This document shows positions 44,216 through 55,454 of a DNA stretch of 64,000 bases, piece by piece. Every line of letters starts with the position of its first letter. The first letter of the stretch is position 1. Both the position numbers and the translations under genes were made by a program. Source of the stretch: Sanderia malayensis (lineage: Eukaryota; Cnidaria; Scyphozoa; Semaeostomeae; Pelagiidae); contig RQOL01000825.1 of assembly GCA_013076295.1 (NCBI GenBank), positions 62,001 through 126,000 on the forward strand, given 5' to 3'. Below the pieces are notes generated by a model. That model was not told the DNA's origin. It ran no database searches and was given only the letters and a program-made list of their open reading frames with translations.

Positions 44216-47200
44216 TTATTTATCGTTACATATGAGTTCAGAAACATCTTCGTCAGCTACGAATTTTATTGGCATGTCTTGCTCCGAGTTCTTTTCGTCT
44301 TGCTTATTCTCTTCTACATCAACTTCTAAAGGATATAGTCTTTGTATCGGTCGTTTTATAATTATTGATTTTCCAGCTGAATCAGATGTTTTTAATTCGA
44401 CAGCGCGAATGATGTTATCTTTACCGTGAAATACTTTAGTTATCTTTCCCAATGCCCATCGTTGACGTGGTATCTTATCTTTAGCGATAGACACAATTTC
44501 ACCTAGTCTCGGTACGCGAAGTGACGATTTTGATGATACACGCGAGGCACGTTCACGAAGTGACGTAAGATATTCCGTTTTCCATTGATTAAAAAACTGC
44601 GATAATAAGAACTGTAAATGTCTTGAACGTTTTACTAATGTTTTATGATTCGAGTCACTATTTTGTTCTGAAATTGCGGGTTTATTCAGTAGTCGACGTC
44701 CAACTATTAAACACGAAGGCGTAAGCGGAGGCTGTGATATATCGTTATATACAAAGGTAAGCGGTCTTGAGTTCAAAATTCCTTCAGTTTCTATTAGAAC
44801 TGTTTCTAATTCTTCATAGGATAATTTAGCGTTTCCAAGAGTTTTACGCAAGCATCGTTTTGTGAGTTTTACCAGAGATTCAAACACGCCGCCCCACCAA
44901 CTTGCAGTAGGGACATTAAACTTCCATTCAATGTATCTAGATTTTACATAGTTTTGCACCTTGCGATCAATGAATGTTGAGCCGTTATCAGATATTACGA
45001 AGGCGGGGATGCCGCGGCGACCGATAAATCGTTGAAGTGCTCGAATAAACGTGTTAGCTTGAAGATCAGGTACTAATTCGAGATGAATGGCTCTGGTATT
45101 TGTGCAAGTAAACAAGGCGATGTAACTTTTGAATGTTTCATTTGTTGATGAGTATACATTTTTGACAAATAAAGGTCCAGCAAAATCTATTCCTATCTGT
45201 GAAAAGGCATTTTCACTTGATACGCGAAATGAAGGCAATGGCGGTGTCGTAGGCGTTTCGAAAGGTTTACCCATTATTTTTCGACACGTAACACATTTTG
45301 ACAGGATTGATTTTATGACCTGTCTTCCTTTTATGATCCAATATCGTGATCTTAGTTCTGTTAAAGTCTCTTTTAGACCGTTGTGTTTTACGTTTGCATG
45401 GCATTTCTTGACGAATAATTTTGTTATGTGATGATCTCTGGGAAGTAGAATAGGGAATTTGGTTTCATAAGGCAGTGAAGCATTTTCGATTCGACCTCCA
45501 ACCCGTATGATATTTTGAGAATCGCGAATGATGTGAAGATTTTCCTTTGACTTATTAAAACTTTCGTTGTTGATAAGGGAGGTCTGTAATTCTTTGTACC
45601 AAATAACCTGTGCCTTTGTATATAATTCTGCCGGTATTATGTCTTTTTTCATAAGTATTTCAATAAATTTTAAGACCAATGCAGTGACACGAAACAGTCT
45701 GTCAATACTGCTAAAATCTTGACAAGCCATAACCTTGCTTACAGCGAAATGCGTTATATTGCTATTCACAAGAGTGGATTGAGGTTTTTCAATTAATCTA
45801 AGAAAGTCGCGATCTTCATCATTTATCGATATTTGATGAAAGGCTTTTTCCAAATCTCCCATCAAAACTGTTTTGTTCAACCGAAATCTTAATAATATGT
45901 CAAAAATCAATGGTGTTAAGTTAGGTCCGGCATGCAGGCATTCATTTAAGCTGACTTCGTTTGCGACTTTTGCGCTGGCGTCGTAAACGACACGTAGTTT
46001 CGTTGTTTTTCTATCTTCTTTGACTACCTCCCGGTGTGGAATGTAGTGGACATTTCCTGCAATTACTTTATGTGAATCGTTAACTTTTTCTATTATACCC
46101 GAGTTCAGCTGATCCTTTATAACGGTATCATACTGATGAAAAACTTCTGGCTGCGATTTTAAACGTTTTAATTGAGAGTTTAAGCGACGTTCTGCTGAAC
46201 TGAAATTATCTGGTATGATAGAGTGATTGTCTATAAACGGTAATCGAACTTCATATTTACTTCCATTGAAAGATACCTTGTCCTTCAAAATGTCGTCATC
46301 ATAGGATTCTGGGATTTCTGCTTTTGTTTTTATTCCTACTGATTCAATGTTCCAAAACTGTTTGACTTGATTAGATAAAACTTCATCGTTATATATAACT
46401 ACCGAACTTTTCAAAACATGCGACGAAATGATGTTAGAAGACACAATTGTGTTTCCTGGTAGTTGTACAGGACCATTGAGCACATAACCAAAACGTGTAG
46501 CAGTTGCAACGGGGCTGTTACTGTGCTCCCCCCGTACTACTTTGTCCAACATGACAGTGTATACATAATCTGCTCCGATTAACACATCTATTTCAACATC
46601 TTCTGCTCCGCTTCCACTGTCTGCCAATATCAGACCTTTAAGATGCGAATACATGTTTTTTGCCACGTCAATTGCCTGGGAGGATACAGGGCTGCAAATT
46701 GTTTTTACCACAAATGCTGATATTGTTATCGAGCCCCCATCTTTACTCTTAAGTGCTAAATTTACCAAGTCACATTTATTTAACGTTCCAGTTTCATTTC
46801 CAAATTCCTTAATCAGAATTTCGTGACTAGAAATGGTGGGTAACTTTAACTTATCTCTTAATTCGGTGGTAATATAAGAGCGTTGAGAACAAGAATCCAA
46901 AATAACTCTTACGTTCTTAAAATCTTGTGGATTGTTGACTGGATGAGCAATGGTTTTAGCGGTTTGCAACAATACTACGTTGCTTTTAACATTTTGCAAG
47001 GTAAATAAATTTGTAGTTACCGATTCCTGTTGTTGTTGAGCGTTTTCTTTCGATTGAGGCTCGGTTGAAGGTCTTGACGGAGACTGAGGTCTTTCTTCCA
47101 TTGCTCCACATATTGAACTGTGATGACGACTTTTACAACGATAGCATCTTGTACTTGAATGGCAATTCTTTGATATGTGGTTTGGCTTTAGGCAAATGAA

Positions 47201-48337
47201 GCATCTTCTTCTGTCGCGTAAAATCCGTTTTCGTACGTTGGGGTCGGTAACCGTTGAACAGCTAGCAGAATAATGTCGGTTATCACAAAACAGACATTTT
47301 GGTGTATTTCGTTCATCGTTATTGTTAAACTGCGTGCTACTTGCGATCAACGTTGAACTTGTAGTTGGCTGCGATTGAGTGTTTCGATACGTTTGCTCAC
47401 GGCTTGAAAATCTGGCTGAATTGCTATCGATCGAACTGAATGAACATTGTTCTCGTAATGTTAATTCTTCTCCAAAGTAGTTGAGTATGTCGTCTAATTC
47501 CCATACATCAGAGGTTTTTCGACTGATAATTAAGCGTAGCTCGTTCGGAATCTTTGACATGATAACTGGAGAAAGAACTGTACCATAACTTTCTATTGGA
47601 ATTCCAATACTTCTTAAGCTTCTTACTGCTGTTTCTGTTTTATCAAAAAGTAAGCGCAATTTTTTCAGTTCAAACAATGAAGTTACCTTTGGCATTTCCA
47701 TTATGTTTTCAATGTGTTTCGAAATTATAATCTGTTTATTTCCGAATCGTCTTTTTAGCAGCTCGAAAGCTTCGTCGTAGTTTTCTTCTGAAAGCGATAG
47801 TCCTTTGATAGTTTCTGCGGCAGGACCAGATAGCAGACCTTGTAAATACTTCATTTTTTCCACTTTTGCTAAGTTTTGATTTCCGTCAATGCTTGATTTG
47901 AAGCTTTCAGAAAACGAGATCCATTGCGTCGGGTCGCCATTAAACGTTAACATATTCAGCTTGGGAAGTTTGACTTGTGCTTCCTTCCGTGATTGACTTT
48001 CCCAGTTGATGCGATGCGGCGATTCTGTTCGAGCTTTTAATATATTTTGAATGCGACAAATCGTTTCTGTTACTTCTTCTTCAAATTCTTCGCGATCTAG
48101 TATGTCTTTTTCGATATCATCATCTTTTTCTAAAGCGTTTATAATGTCGGCATCGAGTGTTTCAATGTCCTTCCTTTTTCTTTCTAGTGTGTTTTTGTAG
48201 GATTCTAATTTCGTTTGAACTTCGATGTCTGCTACTCGACCAGCTGGCGGTAGAAGACCATATACTTTAGCAATTGTGTTTTTAACAACAAGTTTGTGTC
48301 CATTTCTTGCGCGAATCTTTTTTGTAAGTTCTGCCAT
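44216..48337 (-). CDS. BEL-B polyprotein, gag-protease-(RT deleted)-integrase
   Basis: An intact 1373-codon frame. In order: gag with LPKLNMLTFNGDPTQW (about 124-139); zinc knuckles at about 348-410 (CLFCDNRHYSASC, CFICLKPNHISKNC, CYRCKSRHHSSIC); protease with ILDSCSQRSYIT at about 479-490, where the usual DSG loop reads DSC; RT opening (VHYIPHREVV, LRVVYDASAK, LMGDLEKAFHQIS, about 763-838). At residue 848/849 the frame jumps from RDFLRL directly to sequence that normally follows RNase H (FSSIDRLFRVTALVLKFI), losing the YVDD site and all of RNase H. Integrase is complete: H980, H985, C1015, C1018, then D1051, D1117 and E1153. It should give gag and integrase but no polymerase. Confidence 0.93.
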   Translation of the reverse strand: MAELTKKIRARNGHKLVVKNTIAKVYGLLPPAGRVADIEVQTKLESYKNTLERKRKDIETLDADIINALEKDDDIEKDILDREEFEEEVTETICRIQNILKARTESPHRINWESQSRKEAQVKLPKLNMLTFNGDPTQWISFSESFKSSIDGNQNLAKVEKMKYLQGLLSGPAAETIKGLSLSEENYDEAFELLKRRFGNKQIIISKHIENIMEMPKVTSLFELKKLRLLFDKTETAVRSLRSIGIPIESYGTVLSPVIMSKIPNELRLIISRKTSDVWELDDILNYFGEELTLREQCSFSSIDSNSARFSSREQTYRNTQSQPTTSSTLIASSTQFNNNDERNTPKCLFCDNRHYSASCSTVTDPNVRKRILRDRRRCFICLKPNHISKNCHSSTRCYRCKSRHHSSICGAMEERPQSPSRPSTEPQSKENAQQQQESVTTNLFTLQNVKSNVVLLQTAKTIAHPVNNPQDFKNVRVILDSCSQRSYITTELRDKLKLPTISSHEILIKEFGNETGTLNKCDLVNLALKSKDGGSITISAFVVKTICSPVSSQAIDVAKNMYSHLKGLILADSGSGAEDVEIDVLIGADYVYTVMLDKVVRGEHSNSPVATATRFGYVLNGPVQLPGNTIVSSNIISSHVLKSSVVIYNDEVLSNQVKQFWNIESVGIKTKAEIPESYDDDILKDKVSFNGSKYEVRLPFIDNHSIIPDNFSSAERRLNSQLKRLKSQPEVFHQYDTVIKDQLNSGIIEKVNDSHKVIAGNVHYIPHREVVKEDRKTTKLRVVYDASAKVANEVSLNECLHAGPNLTPLIFDILLRFRLNKTVLMGDLEKAFHQISINDEDRDFLRLIEKPQSTLVNSNITHFAVSKVMACQDFSSIDRLFRVTALVLKFIEILMKKDIIPAELYTKAQVIWYKELQTSLINNESFNKSKENLHIIRDSQNIIRVGGRIENASLPYETKFPILLPRDHHITKLFVKKCHANVKHNGLKETLTELRSRYWIIKGRQVIKSILSKCVTCRKIMGKPFETPTTPPLPSFRVSSENAFSQIGIDFAGPLFVKNVYSSTNETFKSYIALFTCTNTRAIHLELVPDLQANTFIRALQRFIGRRGIPAFVISDNGSTFIDRKVQNYVKSRYIEWKFNVPTASWWGGVFESLVKLTKRCLRKTLGNAKLSYEELETVLIETEGILNSRPLTFVYNDISQPPLTPSCLIVGRRLLNKPAISEQNSDSNHKTLVKRSRHLQFLLSQFFNQWKTEYLTSLRERASRVSSKSSLRVPRLGEIVSIAKDKIPRQRWALGKITKVFHGKDNIIRAVELKTSDSAGKSIIIKRPIQRLYPLEVDVEENKQDEKNSEQDMPIKFVADEDVSELICNDK

Positions 48338-48355
48338 AATTTTTCAACTTTACAA

Positions 48356-48373
48356 TCCCGGGTCACGGCACCA
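48356..48373 (-). promoter_or_regulatory. BEL-B primer binding site
   Basis: Directly inside the 5' LTR, the plus strand reads TCCCGGGTCACGGCACCA, the likely 3' end of a tRNA including CCA. On the element strand this is an 18-nt TGG-initial PBS. Which tRNA it matches cannot be told here. Confidence 0.8.
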
Positions 48374-48742
48374 TGAAGTATTTTTTGTGTTAGGATATGA
48401 TGGTTTACGCAAATGTAAACCATCCCTAATTGATTGGTTCCGTTGAGAAATTGCAGAATAATCGATGAACAATCATGTCTTTGATAAACAACAATTAAAA
48501 CTAAAGATTCTTTAAAACTACTTAAATCAAGTGAGCGAAAAAGTGCGAATTATGCGGATATGCGAATGAACCCTCTCGTGCGATGCTCGATGACTCTACT
48601 TCTTATTTATTTCTACTTGTCTTATTTAAAAATTAACTATTGTTCTTAGTGTTGACATTTTTAATCTCCTAAAACACACCCCTAATACTAAATTTATGCA
48701 TCACAAAGGTTTTTACTGACAATCAACTACAAAATTACAACA
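48374..48742 (-). repeat. BEL-B 5' LTR
   Basis: 369 bp; one difference from the other LTR was found (C at 48586). Followed by the CTTCT duplication. Confidence 0.95.
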
Positions 48743-48747
48743 CTTCT

Positions 48748-49692
48748 TTTTAACTGTATGAGTTGAGTTATAGACGAACCCCCTGGCTGAAAAATTTTCA
48801 AAAAATCATTTTCAAAATACAAGTAATTGCATTGGGATGGCTATATTTCAGGTTTTGTGTTTTGATATTTGCAACTCAAAAATTTATGGTAGTTATCATT
48901 GCGTATCATTGCCCCACCGGGGCCAGTATAGTCCACCGCACGTAAATAAGAGGTTGAATAGAATGGGGCAAGAGGACTCTGAGAAAGTGCATTCTTTAAC
49001 TTCCTCTTGGTAAAACAGGTTTGGCCTGCTTATGAATCTGGTTTATGAAGCTGAAGGATAGGATGATGACAACTTTTGCATTGACGTGACATATTCTCGG
49101 ACGAATCAAACAGGGTCTCTGTTGGACTCCATGAATTCAGTAAAAGTTTATCCAGGAAGATATTCCTGTGTCATTGATTTTTTGGAACTTTGACATTGTG
49201 TTCTAAATCATGTTTTTACAGAAGTATCGAACGCCGCGCTAAGAATAATTTAATAAAATTCCAAAGCTCAAAATAGAACAAAATTAAGAATATTGAGACT
49301 CAACAAAAATTAAGTATTCTTATAAAAAAAGAGTGTATGTTGTTGGAGGCTTGTTTTTTGAAGTTTATGAAAGAGTCATCATCGCTGCTGCTTTTTCAGT
49401 TTCAATTTCATGTTCTCTGTTTTGTTTTTCAAATACATTTATACTGACATTTATATTCCAGCTTTTAACACAAACAATATTTTACAGCCAGTAATATTTT
49501 TACATAATATATCGCATTATATACTCTTGTTTTGCTCTGTTATTGTTCAATCAAAAGGAAAAAAATTCTTTTTCTTTTACCAACTTTTGTCAACTTGCTT
49601 TGTGTAAGTGGGGCACTTAGAATTTACTATTGCTAATTATTATAATTAATGTGGAATGATGAAATTTTATACATATATACTCACAAACTAGG
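48748..49692. other. Intergenic, nothing recognised
   Basis: AT-rich with poly-T runs. The ORF near 49410-49607 is compositionally biased and has no recognisable motif. Confidence 0.5.
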
Positions 49693-49700
49693 ATATGATG

Positions 49701-49956
49701 GTGGTGTAGCCTAGTGGTTAAGGCGCTGGATTTCGTATCCTTGAAGGGCAACCTTCATGGGTTCGAATCCACGAACGGTCGGAACCATGAACTACAAGCC
49801 GTCAGCCAACTCAGCTGTCCATCCTTCCGAGGTCGGTAAATGAGTACCCAGGTTACTGGGGTAATAAACGACAGTGTCCCCAATTAGCAGAAATGCTAAA
49901 TACCTTCGACACTTAAATAAAGTCATTATTATTATTATTATTATTATATTATTATT
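49701..49956 (+). mobile_element. tRNA-derived SINE, TSD ATATGATG
   Basis: The head GTGGTGTAGCCTAGTGGTTA gives an A box (TAGCCTAGTGGTTAAGG) and GGTTCGAATCC a B box, spaced as in a tRNA, forming an internal Pol III promoter. A non-tRNA body follows (TCCTTCCGAGGTCGGTAAAT, GAGTACCCAGGTTACTGGGG), then a tail AATAAAGTC(ATT)n. The 8-bp duplication ATATGATG is at 49693-49700 and 49957-49964. The body resembles a conserved SINE core seen in other invertebrates, from memory. Confidence 0.9.
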
Positions 49957-49964
49957 ATATGATG

Positions 49965-51612
49965 CTTTTCACCGAAGTCTGATATTTCACTAACTGTTCC
50001 GAGTTGTGCGAGTAACTATTGGAGCACCGAGCTATGTTACGACCGAAGCAAGTTTTCGTTTATGTTTCCGATTTTGGAATCCGAAAATTTACCTACTTTG
50101 AACCGTTGATATCTTTCATCTACCAGAATATTCAAGGCACGGCAATGTCTGGAGCTCACCTAAAGTTAAAATTTAAAGCTTATAGCGTGATTCGAAAACT
50201 AAATTCCAAAGTTTTTACCAGTTTCTAAATAAGTATGTATGTGGAAACCTGTCTATGGTATTAAAATTTCTGTCAAATACAGCAAATGTCTACATTTTGT
50301 CAATTTGTAAGTACTTGAAAATCTCTTGACTTTTTTCGTAGGCCAAAATTGTTTCTTAGTTTTCTGATTTTTCCTCATACAAATAACAACGTATTGGGGT
50401 GGTGAACAAAATAGTCTATTTTTATATTGATCTGAAGCAAGAATGACAAAAATCTAACAAGAATGAACAGAGCAGAGCAACAGGCTTTTTTAGGATCTAG
50501 GCCAATCCAATCTATCAAATGATATGAAGACAATTGAAAATGAAAAGAGAAATCCGTTTTGTAAAAATATTTAAAATAAAACGAACACAAAATCAACACA
50601 ATACAATAAAAATATGATTTGTGTCCTATTTTTGAACTAAAATTTGCGTTATTTTAACTTTGTCTGGATGTTTCCATCCACGCTCTAAGTTGTTGATCCC
50701 GTCCTTCATGCCCCGCCTCCCGCTCCGGCTCCACACATGCAGGCAGCCTTCATAACAGCAATTGTGTTGCTATCCAGTTTACCATTCTGAGCAATTTTCA
50801 GTTCTTTATCTGCTGATTTTCATGCCATGCATGATGCGAAGAACTCGCATTTTTCGACCGTACTTCAGTTGTTTTTACTGCAATTTCCTCGATATAAACA
50901 AGCCTTTCTCGTCTATGCGGTGGCGCCTTGCTCCAGAAGGCGCCGGGCCTAAAATAAATCATAACAACTAAAGTTTAATTTGCTGATACTAAAAAAAAAT
51001 TCCGAATATCGACCTTGTAGTAATATTGAGCATGCAAAACAGCTCTTAGAAGCTGTCAATAGCATTTATTTCTATGCTATAAATGATATGATAGATACAA
51101 ATGCAGCAACAACAGAACAGGGCGATTCTCAAAAAGAAAACAAGGGGTGATCGGTTCTCGGTTTATGAAATAATCAAAAGATTTATTTTACCAAACCACT
51201 TCATTATGTATGTTAAAATTGCCCTGTTCCAATGTTCATTAATAAAAATTGTTATGTGTATGTTTTATGTCTCTTCTGTTTTTATGGGACAGGGTCCTCC
51301 ATGCCGCTCCACTACTTTCTAAGCTTACATACTAAAATAAAACAAAAATACTGTACCTTCCACGATGTCCAGACGTTCAAAATGTGTGAAAAGGTCTCTC
51401 CTTTACCATTCGTTGCTTCTCAGTCTTTAAATTTTACTGGATCATACTAAAAATCCATGTTTTTGCCTATGTGATAGGCATTTACGCATTTAAATCAATT
51501 GAAATCACTACTTTTACCCGTCAAAAACTCCCGTCAACAAGATGGCCGAAAAGGGTCACCTTTCCGGAGCCTCGTTCGCACTCTAGTTTAGTATATATCC
51601 TATCTCTATGTG
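49965..51612. other. Intergenic, mostly unassigned
   Basis: Contains 50036-50133 (inverted duplicate of 39865-39962) and 51530-51605 (inverted relative of the NDUFB4 upstream segment plus 39841-39856). No gene was recognised in the rest; short ORFs at 50762, 51101 and 51232 lack motifs. Confidence 0.5.
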
Positions 51613-51841
51613 CACCTTAGACTCATAAACATTGCGTCCCTGTGTTTAGCTCGACTCTCGCTACCCAACGGTTGGCAAAAGATACTAGTGGTCAAAAGGA
51701 CCTTCCGAAAACGAATTATTCGGATCTCACGACAGCCAATTATCGGAAATCAGAAGATGGCATACTCAATACTCGGTATTATTGTATTGTACTCTCGCCT
51801 TCGCCTCGCATATTTTGTAATGGCGGACTAAAACCATTGGA

Positions 51842-52010
51842 CCATTTCATTTTTCATTTCATTTATTCAAATTTAAACTTTTTAATTACAATATATTATT
51901 AGGGATATAAAAATATAATTGGGCAAGTTTAGGGCACTTGAAAAAAACTCAGAAGAGCTATCGAGCCAAGTGCCCTTTAAGTTGGAGAGGGGAAGAATGT
52001 TGGAGAGGGG
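51842..52010 (-). mobile_element. 5'-truncated CR1/L2-like LINE 3' end
   Basis: The minus strand aligns with the 3' UTR of the LINE at 33120-33240: the stem-loop with loop ATAGCTCTTC, then TTATATTTTTATATCC, and a TGAATAAATGAAATG tail. A short direct repeat GTTGGAGAGGGGAAGAA lies at its 5' side. Confidence 0.75.
51931..51976 (-). ncRNA. LINE 3'-UTR stem-loop, second copy
   Basis: AGGGCACTTG pairs with CAAGTGCCCT (perfect 10 bp). The inner stem GCTCG pairs with TGAGT through G-U wobbles. The loop ATAGCTCTTC differs at one base from 33139-33148. Confidence 0.75.
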
Positions 52011-53735
52011 AAGAAATAACAAGTTTGAAATGAAGCAAAGCAAAACATGAGATGATTAAACATTTCAGTTATCTGTTAAGTGCATAAAACATAAATGCAC
52101 AATGATAGATGTAGATGTAGATGATTCCAAATCCAAACAGTTTGTCCTGAAGTGATGGCCTAGCCATCCAACAACTTTAACCCCTCATCTTAATTTGGGA
52201 TTATTCGCAAACGATTCAAAATGAAATGCAAATTGAAGAAATTGAATAATGTTTCAAAACTATGGTTTCAAATTAAAAAACATGATTGCCGATTTTCGTG
52301 TGTACAGCCGCAAAACCCAGTCACGGGTTGTTAAAGTTAGAAAGGCCGGAAAATCAGTATGTTTACATTGTTGCATATTTTTGTGTGCGAGCCTTGTCTG
52401 TCTTGCTTGCGGAAGAGCAAAAAACAATGGCAAGTTTGGGGTGCCTCTGTGGAGAAAATCGTGCAAAATTGCGCGGGATTATTTTGGGATAATTTTTTGC
52501 TAACCTTGGGTGGGACCAACATTTTCATCCGCAACCCTCGCCATAAGGTGTGAAACAGTAAAAGAACGCCGCGTATTTTCTTATATGTCCCGAAAAAAGT
52601 CGACCCCCCTCCCTTATTCAATGTTGAGGACATTTGAAAGTGTTTTTAGCATTCCCTGATAAACCTGTCCATCAAAAATAGCAACATTGATTTGGGGGGA
52701 GGGGGTTGCTTTATATTTTCCAAGGAAATTGTGTTTCTCATTGAAAAGCAATGCAAATTTTTCACTTTCTCAAGACCTTCTGTCAATGATTGTGGCAACC
52801 CTATTCACAAAGTAAATTTCTCAAAAATCATGGATTGCGAAGCTATGTTAGTGAAACCAGAAGCAAACCGATGGCCAGTGTGAGTGTCGGCACAGTCCCC
52901 ATTCTTTGTTTCTCCTCCGCTCGGGCTGATCGCCTGTCCACAGTGTGATGTCAAACCCCACCTACTCTCCCCAACCGTTTTCTGAAATTACTAAAAACAT
53001 TCTAAATTTTGTGAAAACATTTTCATTTTGATGTCTTGGGAATTTACGGTAACAAATTACGATAGACTTCGATGCAAACACTTGCAATTTGTCATGGTTA
53101 TGACATCACGGCTGTCGCAGTTAAAATGGCAAAGTCCACGATTTTGCGGTTGTAAAAGCAATTCTACTTTGATCAATTTTCATTATGAAAACGTTTTTAT
53201 TATTAGGTTGACTAGTTTCACCATAAAATGCGAGAAATCATATTGCTTTTTTGATTGCGGCGTTTAACATTGAAATACTTGCAAATCCTAGAATGGTGGG
53301 TGGTATGGTTGTGGTGTAAATCAAAGTCTTCAAGTTTATTTGAACACCGATTATTCATATTTCCATGTTTTGACCAAACAGTGCTCAAATAAATGAACAT
53401 ATTGAATACAAAAAGTAGAATGTAGAATTGAAATAGAAAGCACTTAGTATTATTCACATTTTAATATTCTGTTACTTATTACAGCTGGGGCTATTTTAGA
53501 AATAAATAGCGAAAAACAGTTCAATATAATTCAGGCCTTTATGTCATTTTTCAGCACTTAAAAAATCTGGCTTCAACAGGTTTTCTTTTCACGAAACATG
53601 TCGGTTTGAGACAAGAGGCAGTCGTTTCTCAATTATCGTTACTCGTAATTCGTCGTTTTATGCAATTCTCGGTAAGGTCCTTTTGACCACTAGTATCTTT
53701 TGCCAACCCTACCCAACAACTTATCACACTGCTAT

Positions 53736-54877
53736 TAGACTCACTACATTGCGTCCCTGTGCCTCGCTCGTTTTCACTCGCTCGTTTGAGGGACTTATGG
53801 ACTTACAGGTCAAAAACTGTCCAAAAATCTCCTCTCCCGACAAATTTTTGTCGGCTCAATTAGATTGCAGCATTTGGCTTTTAAACAATGGCTATTGTTC
53901 TTTTTGACCAATCACGTTCAACCACAACTTAGGCCATGTAAAATAAGGTTTAACTCGATATTTTACGGACCAATCTGGACTATAAAAAGTGGCGTGGCGT
54001 CAATTTTTAATTTAATGGCGGGAAAATGCCGAAGCTGTGAGAAAATTTAAAATGGATATAAACTCAATAAATTTTCGTGCTTTTCCGAGAAATATTTACA
54101 AAAAAGTCCTCACCAATTCTTTGTTATTGTATATGGGTCTTGCACAAGTTAAGGTAAAAACTGCTTTTCGTTTGAGAATTACATTTCATCAGGACTTGTT
54201 GTATTCATGATTATGAAAAACAACACGCGTGTATTCACCACCAATTAAGAAAACAAAAAGCATTTCATGTATTATTACATATAAAACTACATACTAATAA
54301 TCTCATTATCAAGAAAAATTGTTCTATAGTCAAAATTAAAAATTGTTTTCCCTAAATAATTCAAAGTAAATATTGAGTATATCAAAGTTTCTTCTTTCAA
54401 TTCAACATAACCAAAAGTAAAGTTAGAAAATATGGTTCATTGAAGCGTGTTAATTTACTGTTAAATACTAGTTCTTCGTCCTTTAGCTGACCATGCATCT
54501 GAGATTTAATCTACGAATGTAACAATGAAAATAATTACTTTTCATTGTTCATAAAATAACCCAAAAATGTATGTCGGTTCGTCAAAGGCCTAGACATGTT
54601 TATCAAATCAAACATGAAATCGAGTTAAACAACCGCTGGTAATTTGCAAAATCCAACAAGAACTAAATTGGAAACTAAAAATGAAACTTACCTGTTTCTA
54701 TACTTCCAAATAAAAAACCTTGGAATTGCCCTCCCGGCATTTTCCAAGTTTTAATCTTGTGGCATTACATGAGAGCGAGGCTTTAATTTTTTGGACAGTT
54801 TTTGAACAGTAAGTCAATAAGTCCCTTGTGTTGAGCGAGTTGCGATCGAGGCACAGGGACGCAATGTAATGAGTCTA
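53736..54877. mobile_element. TIR element with 9-bp TSD CACTGCTAT
   Basis: Inverted termini TAGACTCACTACATTGCGTC and a further subterminal stretch (TTTTTGGACAGTTTTTGA-type, about 100 bp) are flanked by CACTGCTAT at 53727-53735 and 54878-54886. The 1142-bp body has no recognisable ORF. A related terminus (TTAGACTCATAAACATTGCG) sits alone at 51619-51638. Confidence 0.88.
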
Positions 54878-54886
54878 CACTGCTAT

Positions 54887-55454
54887 TGCGAAAACCGGAC
54901 AAAAATGATTGGCCTCGATTTCAATTATTCTTGAATTTTTCATGACACGACCCCTTTACAGACAAAGTCCAGGACTATGAACGGCAGGGGTGCCTGTCTG
55001 CTTTGCAGGTGTGGTTGGGATATTTGATATGTAGTGTGCTCAGCAGCCTCACCAACGAGCACTTCAACTAACGAATCATAACACGCATTCTAACACTTAA
55101 CCATATTTATCAACTATTAATACTCACCTGTCTCAGGGTAAACTAATGACTTACTGATATTTAATACTCACCTATCTCAGGAAGTGGGCGTAAGTGCATT
55201 AGCCCTTCAACTGCCTGAGCAAAACACACCTTATGGACGGTGATTGCCCAGGAAACAATTTTCCGGCCATAGGACACGACAGTGTACCCACCAATTACCT
55301 GGACAACTACCCCCTGACCCAGTGAAGAGAGAAGAGACGAGGAGAGAGGAGAAGAGAGGAGAGAAGATAAAACCACCGCATAGCAGTGATGACACAGAGC
55401 AAGAACGGCAAAGGCATAGCGCAAGAGGTTCAAAAACACTGGACTTCTATGACT
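54887..55454. other. Intergenic, short direct repeat only
   Basis: TTAATACTCACCTGTCTCAGG (about 55119) recurs as TTAATACTCACCTATCTCAGG (about 55162). Otherwise unassigned. Confidence 0.5.

Larger units (their letters stand above)
43802..48742 (-). mobile_element. BEL-B: young BEL/Pao element, internally deleted
   Basis: LTRs of 369 bp at 43802-44170 and 48374-48742 begin TG and end CA as read, and are flanked by the 5-bp duplication CTTCT (43797-43801 and 48743-48747). The only LTR difference I found is T at 44014 versus C at 48586. One long minus-strand ORF encodes gag, protease, part of RT and integrase. It has a PBS and a polypurine tract, so it is structurally complete apart from RT and RNase H. 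Confidence 0.96.
51670..53708. mobile_element. TIR element with 9-bp TSD CTACCCAAC
   Basis: Inverted termini GGTTGGCAAAAGATACTAGT (about 40 bp in total) are flanked by CTACCCAAC at 51661-51669 and 53709-53717. Nine-bp duplications with GG-initial ends point to Mutator-like or Merlin-like elements; no transposase was recognised in 2 kb. A LINE 3' fragment lies inside at about 51842-52010. Confidence 0.85.

Noticed and set aside
49701..49772. Functional tRNA gene
   Set aside because: A and B boxes are present, but the acceptor stem does not pair and a SINE body, tail and target duplication surround it.
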